From Alphaproteobacteria bacterium (GTDB taxonomy: Bacteria > Pseudomonadota > Alphaproteobacteria > Sphingomonadales > Sphingomonadaceae), in the NCBI GenBank assembly GCA_028293055.1, contig JAQGLD010000617.1:1-5966 (forward strand): a DNA stretch of 5,966 nt. The letters are read 5' to 3'. Below, in pieces: positions 1 through 5,966 of this stretch. The stretch's first letter is position 1. Each line of letters opens with the position of its first letter. The translations under genes were made by a program, and so were the position numbers. The notes below the pieces were generated by a model. That model was given only the letters and a program-made list of their open reading frames with translations. It had not been told where the DNA came from and did not search any database.

Positions 1-21
1 AGCCGTGATCTGGCGGGGCAT
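1..21 (-). CDS. Possible 5' end of the next operon gene (partial, unidentified)
   Basis: An ATG on the minus strand (bases 21-19) opens a frame reading M-P-R-Q-I-T-A to the window edge. It lies 32 bases after the ptsH stop and in the same direction, so it could be the next gene of the operon. The bases upstream (CAGACGTAG) hold no clear Shine-Dalgarno. Seven residues cannot identify a product. Some TrmH/SpoU-family RNA methyltransferases begin in a similar way, but that is recollection of style and not a match. PTS enzyme I is another possibility from operon logic. The start itself may be false. Confidence 0.25.
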
Positions 22-53
22 CTACGTCTGGCCGCTGCGCGCGAAACTCACCA

Positions 54-320
54 TCACTCCTCGCCGAATCGGCCCTCGACCAGGGCCGCGAGCGCTGCGA
101 TCGCCTCGTCGGCGCCGGCGCCCGCGGCGTGGATCGTGATCGAGTCGCCCATCGCGGCGCCCAGCATCATCAGGCCCATGATCGAGGTTCCGCAGACCCG
201 GCTGCCATCCTTCTCGACCTCGACCGCTGCCGGCTGGACCGCTGCGAGGGTGACGAACTTGGCGCTGGCGCGGTCGTGAAGGCCGCGGCGATTGGGGACC
301 TGGACCGTCCTGCTCGCCAC
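54..320 (-). CDS. ptsH: HPr-family phosphocarrier protein of the regulatory PTS
   Basis: This 88-residue protein has the usual HPr length. In the known family, HPr takes phosphate from enzyme I on His15 and passes it to EIIA proteins, while Ser46 is phosphorylated by HPr kinase. Both sites are visible: N-R-R-G-L-H at residues 10-15, followed by D-R-A-S-A-K-F, and G-T-S-I-M-G-L at 44-50 with Ser46 in the expected I-M-G-L context. Arg17 after the active His is kept, but residue 16, usually Ala, is Asp. The GTG start at 320-318 is chosen because it puts His and Ser exactly at 15 and 46 and lies 2 bases after the EIIA stop; an upstream extension of the frame would run through EIIA in another frame. 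A weak purine-rich stretch (GGCGAGACGG) precedes it. It is cytoplasmic and lies fifth after chvI, so its kinase (hprK) and phosphate acceptor (EIIA) are made from the same message. Confidence 0.93.
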   Translation of the reverse strand: MASRTVQVPNRRGLHDRASAKFVTLAAVQPAAVEVEKDGSRVCGTSIMGLMMLGAAMGDSITIHAAGAGADEAIAALAALVEGRFGEE

Positions 321-322
321 GG

Positions 323-727
323 TCAGACCGTCTCGCCGAGGATCTCGGACGCGACCGAGATATATTTGCGGCCAGCTTCCCGAGCGGCGGCGACCGCGGA
401 GCGCACATCGGTCGTCTTGCGGGCGCCTTCGAGCCGGATCAGCATCGGCAGGTTGACCCCCGCGATCACCTCGATCTTGTCGGACTTCATCAGCGAGATT
501 GCGAGGTTCGACGGAGTGCCTCCGAACAGGTCGGTGAGGATGATGACTCCGTTGCCGTCGTCGACCTTTGCAATCGCATCCGCAATGTCGTTGCGGCGCC
601 CCTCCATATCGTCCTCGGGACCGATGCAGATCGCTTCGATCCGCTCCTGCGGGCCGACGACATGCTCCATCGCCGTGACGAATTCCGACGCCAGTCGGCC
701 GTGGGTAACCAGCACCAAACCAATCAT
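323..727 (-). CDS. manX: PTS EIIA component, mannose (PTS-EIIA type 4) family, regulatory
   Basis: This 134-residue protein is a stand-alone EIIA domain of the mannose/fructose/sorbose family. The N-terminus L-V-T-H-G (residues 6-10) puts the phosphorylatable His at position 9, matching His10 of the family. The second signature D-L-F-G-G-T-P-S-N is at 66-74, and V-I-A-G-V-N-L-P-M-L follows at 87-96. No IIB domain is fused and no IIB/IIC/IID gene is present here, so sugar transport is unlikely. In alphaproteobacteria such an EIIA is a terminal phosphate acceptor from HPr with a regulatory role; its target here is unknown. The ATG at 727-725 overlaps the rapZ stop in an ATGA, and AGG lies about 8 bases upstream (CAGGTGTCTGA). 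The stop is 2 bases from the ptsH start. The symbol manX follows rhizobial usage; the family assignment is firmer than the name. Confidence 0.93.
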   Translation of the reverse strand: MIGLVLVTHGRLASEFVTAMEHVVGPQERIEAICIGPEDDMEGRRNDIADAIAKVDDGNGVIILTDLFGGTPSNLAISLMKSDKIEVIAGVNLPMLIRLEGARKTTDVRSAVAAAREAGRKYISVASEILGETV

Positions 728-1677
728 TCAGACACCTGATTCCTGCGACCTTCGCTCCGCGACGACGTCGCGCTCGCCTCGACCGCCGCGTGAGGCCGCG
801 AGGTGAGGTCCCGATGCTCGACCGTGGGCGAAAATCCCGCTTCGCGCAACCGTGCCGCCACCCGTTCTGCGACATGAACCGAACGGTGTCTTCCCCCGGT
901 ACAACCGAACGCTACGGTGACATAAGATTTTCCTTCCTCGCTATAGCGTGGGAGGAGGGTGAGCAGCAGGTCCTCGATTCGTCCGACCGCGCCCTCATAG
1001 GCCTCGTCGCCGGCAACATAGGCGCCCACTTCGGCATCGAGCCCGGTGAGATCGCGCAACGAGTCGATCCAGTAGGGATTGCGAAGGAATCGCATGTCGA
1101 ACACGGTGTCCGCGCTGCGCGGTAGCCCGCGCGAGAAGCCGAACGACATCACCGTGAGTGTCGGCGCGTCGCTGGCGCTTCCGAAACGCTGGCGGATCTG
1201 CTGCTGAAGCGCGTTGGGCGCGGTGTCGGTGGTGTCGATGACATGGTCGGCCCAGCGGCGGATCGGCTCCATCAGCTCGCGCTCAGCTGCGATTCCGTCG
1301 GTCGCCGGCCGGTCGGGTGCGAGCGGGTGGCGGCGGCGGGTCTCGGAGTAGCGGCGCAGCAGCTCCGATCCGGCGCAATCGAAAAAGAGCGTCTCGACCG
1401 GAAATTCGTGATCGTCGGACAGGGTCTTGATCTGGCCGACCACTCGGCGGGCATCGAAATCGCGGGTGCGGCTGTCGATTCCGATCGCTAGCGGCCGCCG
1501 CCGGCGGTTGCTGCCCTTGCCGAGCGGGGTCGAAAGCAAATGTTCGAGCAAGGACAAGGGCAGGTTGTCGACGACCTCCCAGCCGATATCCTCGAGGGTC
1601 CGCAAGGCGGTGGATTTGCCAGCACCCGACAGCCCGGTGACGAGCAGGATCCGCTTGGGAATGGCGCCGGCGGTCAT
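724..1677 (-). CDS. rapZ: RapZ/YvcJ-family nucleotide-binding protein (RNase adapter family)
   Basis: This 317-residue protein is slightly longer than the E. coli protein (about 284). Visible in order: Walker A G-L-S-G-A-G-K-S at 15-22, D-N-L-P at 37-40, D-S-R-T-R at 68-72, R-R-Y-S-E-T-R-R-R-H-P-L at 108-119, M-S-F-G-F at 177-181, R-F-L-R-N-P-Y-W at 196-203, and the C-terminal G-C-T-G-G-R-H-R-S-V at 258-267 with H-R-D-L at 288-291. These define the family. In E. coli RapZ binds glucosamine-6-phosphate and small RNAs and guides RNase E in control of GlmS; in Bacillus, YvcJ binds and hydrolyses nucleotides. The role in alphaproteobacteria is unclear. The final 22 or so residues (from about 296) are rich in Ser and Arg and lie outside the conserved core. 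The ATG at 1677-1675 overlaps the hprK stop as ATGA; the Shine-Dalgarno is weak, so translational coupling is likely. Its place between hprK and EIIA suggests a link to PTS state. Confidence 0.95.
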   Translation of the reverse strand: MTAGAIPKRILLVTGLSGAGKSTALRTLEDIGWEVVDNLPLSLLEHLLSTPLGKGSNRRRRPLAIGIDSRTRDFDARRVVGQIKTLSDDHEFPVETLFFDCAGSELLRRYSETRRRHPLAPDRPATDGIAAERELMEPIRRWADHVIDTTDTAPNALQQQIRQRFGSASDAPTLTVMSFGFSRGLPRSADTVFDMRFLRNPYWIDSLRDLTGLDAEVGAYVAGDEAYEGAVGRIEDLLLTLLPRYSEEGKSYVTVAFGCTGGRHRSVHVAERVAARLREAGFSPTVEHRDLTSRPHAAVEASATSSRSEGRRNQVSE

Positions 1678-2096
1678 GGAAGGCTCAATCCGAAAAGGCG
1701 AAGCGCCTGCTCTAGCTTGATCGGCGCCGAGGCCTCAAGCGGTGCGAGCGCGACGGATGGAAGCCGCGCACCCGCTATCTCGATCATTCGCGGCTCGGGA
1801 AGGCGCTCGGGTAGGCAGTCGAGGTCCGCATGGAGGCAGATCGGCGAATCGGAGACGGGCTCGAAACCGGCGATCCCGACACCGCGAATCTCGAGCTGGC
1901 CGGCGATCGCGGCAGGGGCAGAGCCGAACAAGCGTCCGTCCCGCGCGACGACCATGGTGTAATCGTCGCTGACCAGCCGAGCGCCGCGGTCGATCAGGCG
2001 AAGCGCCAGGTCCGACTTCCCGCTGCCCGAGGCGCCGGCGAGCAGCACCGCCCGGCCCTCGATCGCGACGCAGCTGGCGTGGACGGTCTCGCTCAT
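1674..2096 (-). CDS. hprK: HPr kinase/phosphorylase, short alphaproteobacterial form
   Basis: This 140-residue protein corresponds to the catalytic C-terminal half of the roughly 310-residue HprK/P of Firmicutes. The N-terminal domain is absent, as is usual in alphaproteobacteria. Visible are the P-loop G-A-S-G-S-G-K-S at 21-28, L-V-S-D-D-Y-T at 41-47 (matching the acidic loop of the family) and the HprK signature L-E-I-R-G-V-G-I at 68-75. The expected reaction is ATP-dependent phosphorylation of Ser46 of HPr, and possibly its reversal by phosphorolysis. The partner HPr, encoded three genes downstream, has a Ser46 in the right context. The ATG at 2096-2094 overlaps the chvG stop (CTATGA), with GAGG 7 bases upstream inside chvG, a good ribosome site. 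The stop overlaps the rapZ start by 4 bp. Whether this protein is mainly kinase or phosphorylase cannot be read from the sequence. Confidence 0.94.
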   Translation of the reverse strand: MSETVHASCVAIEGRAVLLAGASGSGKSDLALRLIDRGARLVSDDYTMVVARDGRLFGSAPAAIAGQLEIRGVGIAGFEPVSDSPICLHADLDCLPERLPEPRMIEIAGARLPSVALAPLEASAPIKLEQALRLFGLSLP

Positions 2097-3646
2097 AGCT
2101 GCGCCTCGGGGAACCGGAAGACGAAGCGGGCGCCGGTGCGGCAGTCATGCCTATCCTCGGCGCTGATCGAGCCGTCATGGCCCTCGACTGTCGCCTTGGC
2201 GATGGCGAGGCCGAGGCCGCTATGCTGGCCGAACGCCTCGTTCGCCGGTCTCAGGCTGTGGAAGCGGCGGAAGATCGCGGCACGCAGGTCTGCGGGCACT
2301 CCGGGCCCCTCATCCTCGACATTGACCACGACCTCGCCGTCGATCATCGCCGCGGTGATCTCGACCAGGCCGCCCGGCGGCGAGAAGGAAATGGCGTTGT
2401 CGACGATATTGTCGATTGCCCGAGTCAGTCGCGACCCGTCTCCCTCGACCATCGCGCTGCCCTTGCGAGGGCGAGCGAATGCGATGCGGACCTGCCGGGC
2501 CTCGGCGCGAGGCTCCCACAAGGGAACGAGCGATTCGATCAGTGCGCCAATGTCGATCGGCTCGAAACGCGCTCGCGAAAGCTCGGCGTCGAGCCTCGAA
2601 ACCTCGGCGATATCGACGATCAGCCGGTCGAGCCGGACCACATCATGATGGATCACGTCGACGAGCTGCCTTTGAAGCCCCGGATCGTCGACCCGGTCGA
2701 GGCTCTCGACCGCGGAGCGCAGCGAGGCGAGTGGGTTCTTGAGCTCGTGGGTGACATCGGCGGCGAACGCCTCGGTTGCGTCGATCCGGCTTCGAAGCGT
2801 CTGGGTCATGTCGGCAAGGGCGCGGGCGAGCAGCCCGATCTCGTCGCGCCGCGAAGGCAGGCGGGGCACGGAGACCTCTCGATCCCGGCCGAGCCTTACC
2901 CTTTGCGCAGCGCGTGCGAGCCGGCGAAGCGGGGTCGCGATGGTTCGGGCCAGGAAGAGCGACAGCAGCACCGAGACGCTGAGCGTGATCAGCAGAATCT
3001 CGAGCAGGGTCTGGCGTTCTTCGCGAACGATGCGACGGATGTAGCGGGCGTTGCGGCTGAGCAGCGCCACCTCCCCGGTTCGGGCCATCGGGGTCGCCGC
3101 CGAGATGTAAAGCGTGCCTTCCGGCGCGCGCCGCTCCATCGTCACCGTCTTGCCGCTGCGCAGGGCCGCCACCGCCTCGGGCCAGGAATCGAGCGTGCGT
3201 CCTTCGGGAACCGCCAAGGGCGGCGGGGAAGGGGCGCCGACCATGGCGTCGAAGACATTGTCGATCGTGCGCGAGACATGCTTGCGCCAATCCTCCTGGC
3301 TGGGATCGCGCAGCTCGTAAGTGGGCTGGGTCCCGTTCCAGCTGTCCATCTTGAGCGCGCCGCTGCGGTCGAACACCCGCAGCCGCGCTCGCGAATGCCG
3401 GCCCAGGCGCTGCAGCAAATCTTCGCGTTCGTGGGGCTCGGCGAGCGAGAGAGAATCGGAGGCGATCTGCGCCTGCGTGGCTGCGGTCGCGATCGAGCCT
3501 TCGGTCAGCCTTCGTCGGAAGCCGTCCAGGTAGAAGATGCTGCCCGCGAGGATCGCCAGGGCAAAGATGTTGATCGCGAGGATGCGATGGAGGAGCATCC
3601 ATCGCGGCCGCCAGCGCGCGCCCTGCTCCTCTTCATTCCTCGGCAA
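2093..3646 (-). CDS. chvG: ChvG/ExoS-type membrane sensor histidine kinase
   Basis: This protein has 517 residues from a TTG start. Layout: cytoplasmic N-terminus 1-19; membrane helix about 20-40 ([14 protein letters not shown]); periplasmic domain about 42-213; second membrane helix about 214-233; HAMP linker about 234-285; HisKA with [13 protein letters not shown] at 294-306 and phosphoacceptor His300; ATPase domain with N-box N413/N417, D-E-G-P-G-V-P at 445-451 and G-L-G-L-A-I-A-K at 477-484. In rhizobia and Agrobacterium ChvG senses acid or envelope-related cues and phosphorylates ChvI. TTG at 3646-3644 overlaps chvI by 14 bp. The alternative is ATG at codon 17 (3598-3596), leaving 34 bp between genes and almost no cytoplasmic tail. 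I prefer the longer form because family members have a short basic tail before the first helix, but the start is uncertain. The stop overlaps hprK by 4 bp. Confidence 0.94.
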   Translation of the reverse strand: MPRNEEEQGARWRPRWMLLHRILAINIFALAILAGSIFYLDGFRRRLTEGSIATAATQAQIASDSLSLAEPHEREDLLQRLGRHSRARLRVFDRSGALKMDSWNGTQPTYELRDPSQEDWRKHVSRTIDNVFDAMVGAPSPPPLAVPEGRTLDSWPEAVAALRSGKTVTMERRAPEGTLYISAATPMARTGEVALLSRNARYIRRIVREERQTLLEILLITLSVSVLLSLFLARTIATPLRRLARAAQRVRLGRDREVSVPRLPSRRDEIGLLARALADMTQTLRSRIDATEAFAADVTHELKNPLASLRSAVESLDRVDDPGLQRQLVDVIHHDVVRLDRLIVDIAEVSRLDAELSRARFEPIDIGALIESLVPLWEPRAEARQVRIAFARPRKGSAMVEGDGSRLTRAIDNIVDNAISFSPPGGLVEITAAMIDGEVVVNVEDEGPGVPADLRAAIFRRFHSLRPANEAFGQHSGLGLAIAKATVEGHDGSISAEDRHDCRTGARFVFRFPEAQL

Positions 3647-4352
3647 ATTTATATCCCACCCCGTAGAGCGTCTCGATGGCCTTGAAGACCGGGTCGACCT
3701 CCCGGAACTTGCGTCTCAACCGCTTGATGTGGCTGTCGATGGTCCGATCGTCGACATAGATATCCTCCTGATAGGCGATATCCATCAGCTGGTTGCGCGA
3801 CTTGACCACGCCCGGCCGTGTCGCGAGAGCCTCGAGGATCATGAATTCGGTCACGGTGAGCGAGACGTCCTTGCCGTCCCAGCGCACGCGATGGCGCGCC
3901 GGGTCCATCACCAGCCGGCCGCGGAGCAGCTCGGCGCGCTCGACCTCCTCCTCCTGGGCGTCGCGGTTCCCGTTGCCGGCGGACCGAGCTTCGGTGCGCC
4001 GCAGGATAGCTCGGATCCGGGCGATCAGCAGACGCTGCGAGAAAGGCTTGGTGATATAATCGTCGGCGCCCATCGCGAGGCCGAGCGCCTCGTCTATCTC
4101 TTCGTCCTTCGAGGTCAGAAAGATGACCGGCATCTCGCTCTTCTCGCGAAGCCGCCTGAGCAATTCCATGCCGTCCATTTTCGGCATCTTCACGTCGAGG
4201 ACGGCGAGGTCCGCCGGATTCTCGGTCAGCGCCTTGAGCGCAAGCTCTCCGTCGGAATAGAGCCGAGTGATGAAGCCCTCCGATTGGAGGGCGATCGATA
4301 CCGAGGTCAGGATATTGCGGTCGTCGTCGACCAGAGCGATCGTAACCGCCAT
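3633..4352 (-). CDS. chvI: ChvI-type OmpR/PhoB-family response regulator
   Basis: This protein has 239 residues. The receiver domain (about 1-120) has the acidic cluster D9-D10-D11, phosphoacceptor Asp53 in V-L-D-V-K-M-P, Thr80 and Lys102-Pro103. An acidic linker (about 121-140, with E-E-E) leads to a winged-helix DNA-binding domain (about 141-237) with recognition-helix region [16 protein letters not shown] at 201-216 and the C-terminal G-V-G-Y-K-F wing. It is the expected partner of ChvG and, in alphaproteobacteria, a transcriptional regulator of envelope, acid-stress and metabolic genes. The ATG at 4352-4350 starts [11 protein letters not shown] and has GGCGGAG just upstream. An in-frame ATG at 4385-4383 would add 11 residues ([11 protein letters not shown]), but has no good ribosome site and adds residues ahead of a normal receiver start. 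It is the first gene of the operon, divergent from pckA. Confidence 0.95.
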   Translation of the reverse strand: MAVTIALVDDDRNILTSVSIALQSEGFITRLYSDGELALKALTENPADLAVLDVKMPKMDGMELLRRLREKSEMPVIFLTSKDEEIDEALGLAMGADDYITKPFSQRLLIARIRAILRRTEARSAGNGNRDAQEEEVERAELLRGRLVMDPARHRVRWDGKDVSLTVTEFMILEALATRPGVVKSRNQLMDIAYQEDIYVDDRTIDSHIKRLRRKFREVDPVFKAIETLYGVGYKFAEE

Positions 4353-4504
4353 AGGGCTCCGCCTTCGTTCGGGGACGCGATCCATAGACCCGGATTGGTT
4401 GAGGTGGAAGCGCCACGCCTTTGAGTGCCGTTTTCAGATGCCCACGCTCAGGTCCGCTTTAGGCCGGCGCGGCATGGAGCCTCCCGAAAGTGCGGGACGA
4501 ACCT

Positions 4505-4531
4505 TTGACGCAACCGCCGCGCTCGGATAAT
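4505..4531 (+). promoter_or_regulatory. Candidate distal pckA promoter (TTGACG ... GATAAT)
   Basis: TTGACG at 4505-4510 and GATAAT at 4526-4531 match five of six bases each to the -35 and -10 housekeeping consensus. The spacer is 15 bases (16 if TTTGAC at 4504 is counted), shorter than the usual 17. The -10 sits inside the inverted repeat CGGATAATCCG (4524-4534), which could let a repressor block it. Transcription from here would begin near 4538 and give a leader of about 75 bases that includes the inverted repeat before pckA. This is pattern-based only. Confidence 0.4.
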
Positions 4532-4565
4532 CCGGCGAGCGACCCCGGGCCGGTGGCTTCCGCCG

Positions 4566-4604
4566 TCCCGAGTCCCATAAGATATTATAATATAAACCTC
4601 GGGA
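4566..4604 (+). repeat. Inverted repeat enclosing an AT palindrome and reaching the pckA ribosome site
   Basis: TCCCGAG (4566-4572) and CTCGGGA (4598-4604) are perfect 7-bp complements separated by 25 bases. As RNA they would form a stem with five G-C and two A-U pairs, whose right arm covers four of the five bases of the pckA Shine-Dalgarno GGGAG. The loop contains the AT palindrome at 4582-4593, which could add a weak inner stem. It may act as a leader hairpin limiting translation, as a DNA operator, or be chance. Confidence 0.45.
4582..4593. promoter_or_regulatory. Perfect 12-bp AT palindrome with TATAAT on both strands
   Basis: ATATTATAATAT is its own reverse complement and contains the exact -10 consensus TATAAT at 4586-4591 on the plus strand and at 4589-4584 on the minus strand. 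Of the 20 bases 4577-4596 only one is G or C, in a strongly GC-rich window. On the plus strand a start would fall near 4598, giving a leader of about 15 bases. Neither strand has a good -35 at 17 bases: CCGTCC (4563-4568) on plus, AAACTG on minus. It may be an activator-dependent promoter, a regulator-binding site, or both. Confidence 0.45.
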
Positions 4605-4605
4605 G
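4601..4605 (+). promoter_or_regulatory. Ribosome binding site of pckA
   Basis: GGGAG lies 7 bases before the GTG at 4613 and is the strongest Shine-Dalgarno-like match near it. It decides the non-ATG start, since the next in-frame ATG comes only around residue 83, beyond conserved residues of the enzyme. Confidence 0.75.
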
Positions 4606-4612
4606 ACAGTTT

Positions 4613-5966
4613 GTGGGTAATCGCGCGCCGGCTTGCAGCCTGGCAAGTCAGGGGATTTCTACCCCTGCCGAAATCAATTGGAACCTTGGAACCGCGCCTC
4701 TGGTCGAGCATGCCGTCCGCCGCTGCGAAGGTCTTCTCGCCAAGGATGGGCCGCTGGTCGTCCGCACTGGCCAGCACACCGGCCGCTCCGCCAAGGACAA
4801 ATATATCGTCCGCGACGCCGAGACCGACGGCACGATCTGGTGGGAGAACAACAAATCCATGTCCTCCGACCATTTCGCATTGCTCAAGGCGGACTTTCTT
4901 GCGGCGCTCGAGGGCAAGGACAGCCTCTATGTCGCCGACCTGTTCGGCGGCTCGCAGCCCGAGCATCGGGTGCGGGTCCGGGTGATCAATGAGCTCGCTT
5001 GGCACAATCTGTTCATCCGGACGCTGCTGGTGCGCCCCGAGGCCGACGAGCTCGCCGCGTTCGAGCCCGAATTCACTATCATCGACCTGCCGAGCTTTCG
5101 CGCCGATCCGGCGCGGCACGGCACCCGTGGCGAGACGGTGATCGCGGTCAACCTCACCGAGCGCACCGTTCTGATCGGCGGCACCGCCTATGCAGGCGAG
5201 ATGAAGAAGTCGGTGTTCGGAATCCTCAACTACCTGCTCCCCGCCGAAGGGGTGATGCCGATGCATTGCTCCGCGAATATCGGCCCCGACGGCGATACCG
5301 CGATCTTCTTCGGATTGTCCGGTACCGGCAAGACGACCCTCTCCGCCGACGCCAGCCGCACTCTGATCGGCGACGACGAGCATGGCTGGTCGGATTCGGC
5401 GGTCTTCAACTTCGAGGGCGGTTGCTATGCCAAGATGATCCGGCTCTCGGCCGAGGCCGAGCCCGAAATCTTCGCCGTCACCAAAAGGTTCGGCACGGTG
5501 CTCGAGAATGTCGTGATGGATCCCGACACGCGCGAGCTCGATCTCGACGACGACAGCCTCGCCGAGAATACGCGCGGTGCCTACCCCATCGACTTCATCC
5601 CCAATGCCTCGAGCGAGAATATGGGGCCGGTGCCGCGCAACGTGGTGATGCTCAGCGCCGACGCGTTCGGCGTGCTTCCGCCAATCTCCAGGCTCACCCC
5701 GGAGCAGGCGATGTATCATTTCCTCTCCGGCTACACCGCCAAGGTCGCCGGGACCGAGATCGGAGTGACCGAGCCCGAGGCGACCTTCTCGACCTGCTTC
5801 GGGGCGGCCTTTATGCCGCGGCATCCCAGCGTCTACGGCAATCTGCTCAAGGACCGGATCGCCAAGGGCGACGCGAAATGCTGGCTGGTCAATACCGGCT
5901 GGACCGGCGGCAAATATGGAGTCGGCAAGAGGATGCCGATCCGTGCCACGCGGGCGTTGCTCAACG
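4613..5966 (+). CDS. pckA: Phosphoenolpyruvate carboxykinase (ATP), 3' end missing
   Basis: The first 451 codons of an enzyme usually about 530-540 residues long; the frame is open to the window edge. It converts oxaloacetate plus ATP to PEP, CO2 and ADP in the cytoplasm, the entry step of gluconeogenesis. Signatures: [14 protein letters not shown] at 51-64 (substrate Arg58), A-G-E-M-K-K-S with Lys198/199, M-H-C-S-A-N with metal-binding His218, the P-loop G-L-S-G-T-G-K-T at 234-241, G-D-D-E-H-G-W at 253-259 with metal-binding Asp, and E-N-T-R-G-A-Y-P-I with Arg321. These match the ATP-type family, and no catalytic residue is missing in the visible part. The GTG start is supported by GGGAG 7 bases upstream and an N-terminus (G-N-R-A-P then S-L-A-S-Q-G-I) of the expected length before N-W-N-L-G-T-A-P-L. 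It is divergent from chvI. It supplies PEP, the phosphate donor of the PTS encoded opposite. Confidence 0.97.
   Translation, partial: MGNRAPACSLASQGISTPAEINWNLGTAPLVEHAVRRCEGLLAKDGPLVVRTGQHTGRSAKDKYIVRDAETDGTIWWENNKSMSSDHFALLKADFLAALEGKDSLYVADLFGGSQPEHRVRVRVINELAWHNLFIRTLLVRPEADELAAFEPEFTIIDLPSFRADPARHGTRGETVIAVNLTERTVLIGGTAYAGEMKKSVFGILNYLLPAEGVMPMHCSANIGPDGDTAIFFGLSGTGKTTLSADASRTLIGDDEHGWSDSAVFNFEGGCYAKMIRLSAEAEPEIFAVTKRFGTVLENVVMDPDTRELDLDDDSLAENTRGAYPIDFIPNASSENMGPVPRNVVMLSADAFGVLPPISRLTPEQAMYHFLSGYTAKVAGTEIGVTEPEATFSTCFGAAFMPRHPSVYGNLLKDRIAKGDAKCWLVNTGWTGGKYGVGKRMPIRATRALLN

Larger units (their letters stand above)
4353..4612. promoter_or_regulatory. Divergent intergenic region between chvI and pckA
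   Basis: These 260 bases hold the control signals for both the chvI operon (leftward) and pckA (rightward). No convincing ORF, tRNA or rRNA is visible. The pckA side holds most of the structure: two -10-like hexamers, a 12-bp AT palindrome and a 7-bp inverted repeat. On the chvI side I could not find a convincing -35/-10 pair on the minus strand. A small hairpin TCCCG-N6-CGGGA (4482-4497) has no following T-run and does not look like a terminator. In Agrobacterium, pckA is next to chvI and is acid-induced through ChvG-ChvI, so ChvI binding here is a reasonable inference, but I cannot identify its site. Confidence 0.6.

Noticed and set aside
321..875. Upstream extension of the ptsH frame through EIIA and into rapZ
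   Set aside because: The extra 185 codons are out-of-frame sequence of two well-supported genes. The GTG at 320 gives a normal-sized HPr with His15 and Ser46 in place.
2147..3685. A 512-codon open frame on the plus strand opposite chvG
   Set aside because: It mirrors a clear histidine kinase. Its translation is rich in Arg, Asp and Gly, with no recognisable domain, as expected when the complement of GC-rich coding DNA lacks stop codons.
3537..4424. A 295-codon open frame on the plus strand opposite chvI
   Set aside because: It lies opposite a complete response regulator and shows no domain of its own; it is a GC-rich shadow.
4482..4497. Hairpin TCCCG-N6-CGGGA as a transcription terminator
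   Set aside because: The stem is only 5 bp, no T-run follows on either strand, and it lies between divergent genes where no terminator is needed.
4448..5824. A 458-codon open frame on the minus strand opposite pckA
   Set aside because: pckA is unmistakable on the plus strand with all catalytic motifs. The antisense frame has low-complexity Gly/Arg/Asp/His content and no known motif.
1..5966. CRISPR arrays, insertion sequences, tRNA or rRNA genes, toxin-antitoxin or phage genes
   Set aside because: No spaced direct repeats, terminal inverted repeats with transposase, cloverleaf-like sequence or phage-like proteins were seen. The window is a conserved housekeeping and regulatory region, and no undescribed defence or mobile system can be supported.

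Overview
The window is GC-rich bacterial DNA, almost entirely coding, and looks like an alphaproteobacterial chromosome, probably from the Sphingomonadales. The evidence is gene order and protein character: a ChvG/ChvI two-component pair next to pckA, followed by a short HPr kinase that lacks the N-terminal domain, RapZ, a stand-alone EIIA of the mannose family, and HPr. The order-level placement is inference, because no database search could be run.

Layout. From about 4352 down to the left edge, the minus strand carries one compact operon: chvI (response regulator), chvG (sensor kinase), hprK, rapZ, the EIIA gene, ptsH (HPr), and possibly the first seven codons of another gene at 1-21. Neighbouring genes overlap by 14, 4, 4 and 4 bp; EIIA and ptsH are 2 bp apart. 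This points to one transcript with translational coupling. On the plus strand, pckA (ATP-type PEP carboxykinase) starts with GTG at 4613 and runs off the right edge after 451 codons. The only sizeable non-coding stretch is the 260-bp divergent region 4353-4612.

How the parts fit. HPr keeps both regulatory residues (His15 and Ser46), EIIA keeps its phosphorylatable His9, and HPrK keeps the P-loop and family signature. No sugar-transporting EIIB/C/D gene is present, so this is a regulatory PTS that probably reports PEP and carbon/nitrogen status. Its co-transcription with the envelope/acid-stress pair ChvG-ChvI, and the divergent gluconeogenic gene pckA, ties envelope stress, PTS phosphorylation state and the PEP/oxaloacetate node together. 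This arrangement is known from other alphaproteobacteria and is not a new system.

The least explained DNA is the pckA leader. An AT-rich island holds a perfect 12-bp palindrome, with a TATAAT hexamer on each strand. It is flanked by a 7-bp inverted repeat whose right arm covers most of the pckA Shine-Dalgarno sequence. A second promoter-like element lies further upstream. Together they suggest, but do not prove, two-promoter or RNA-structure control of pckA.
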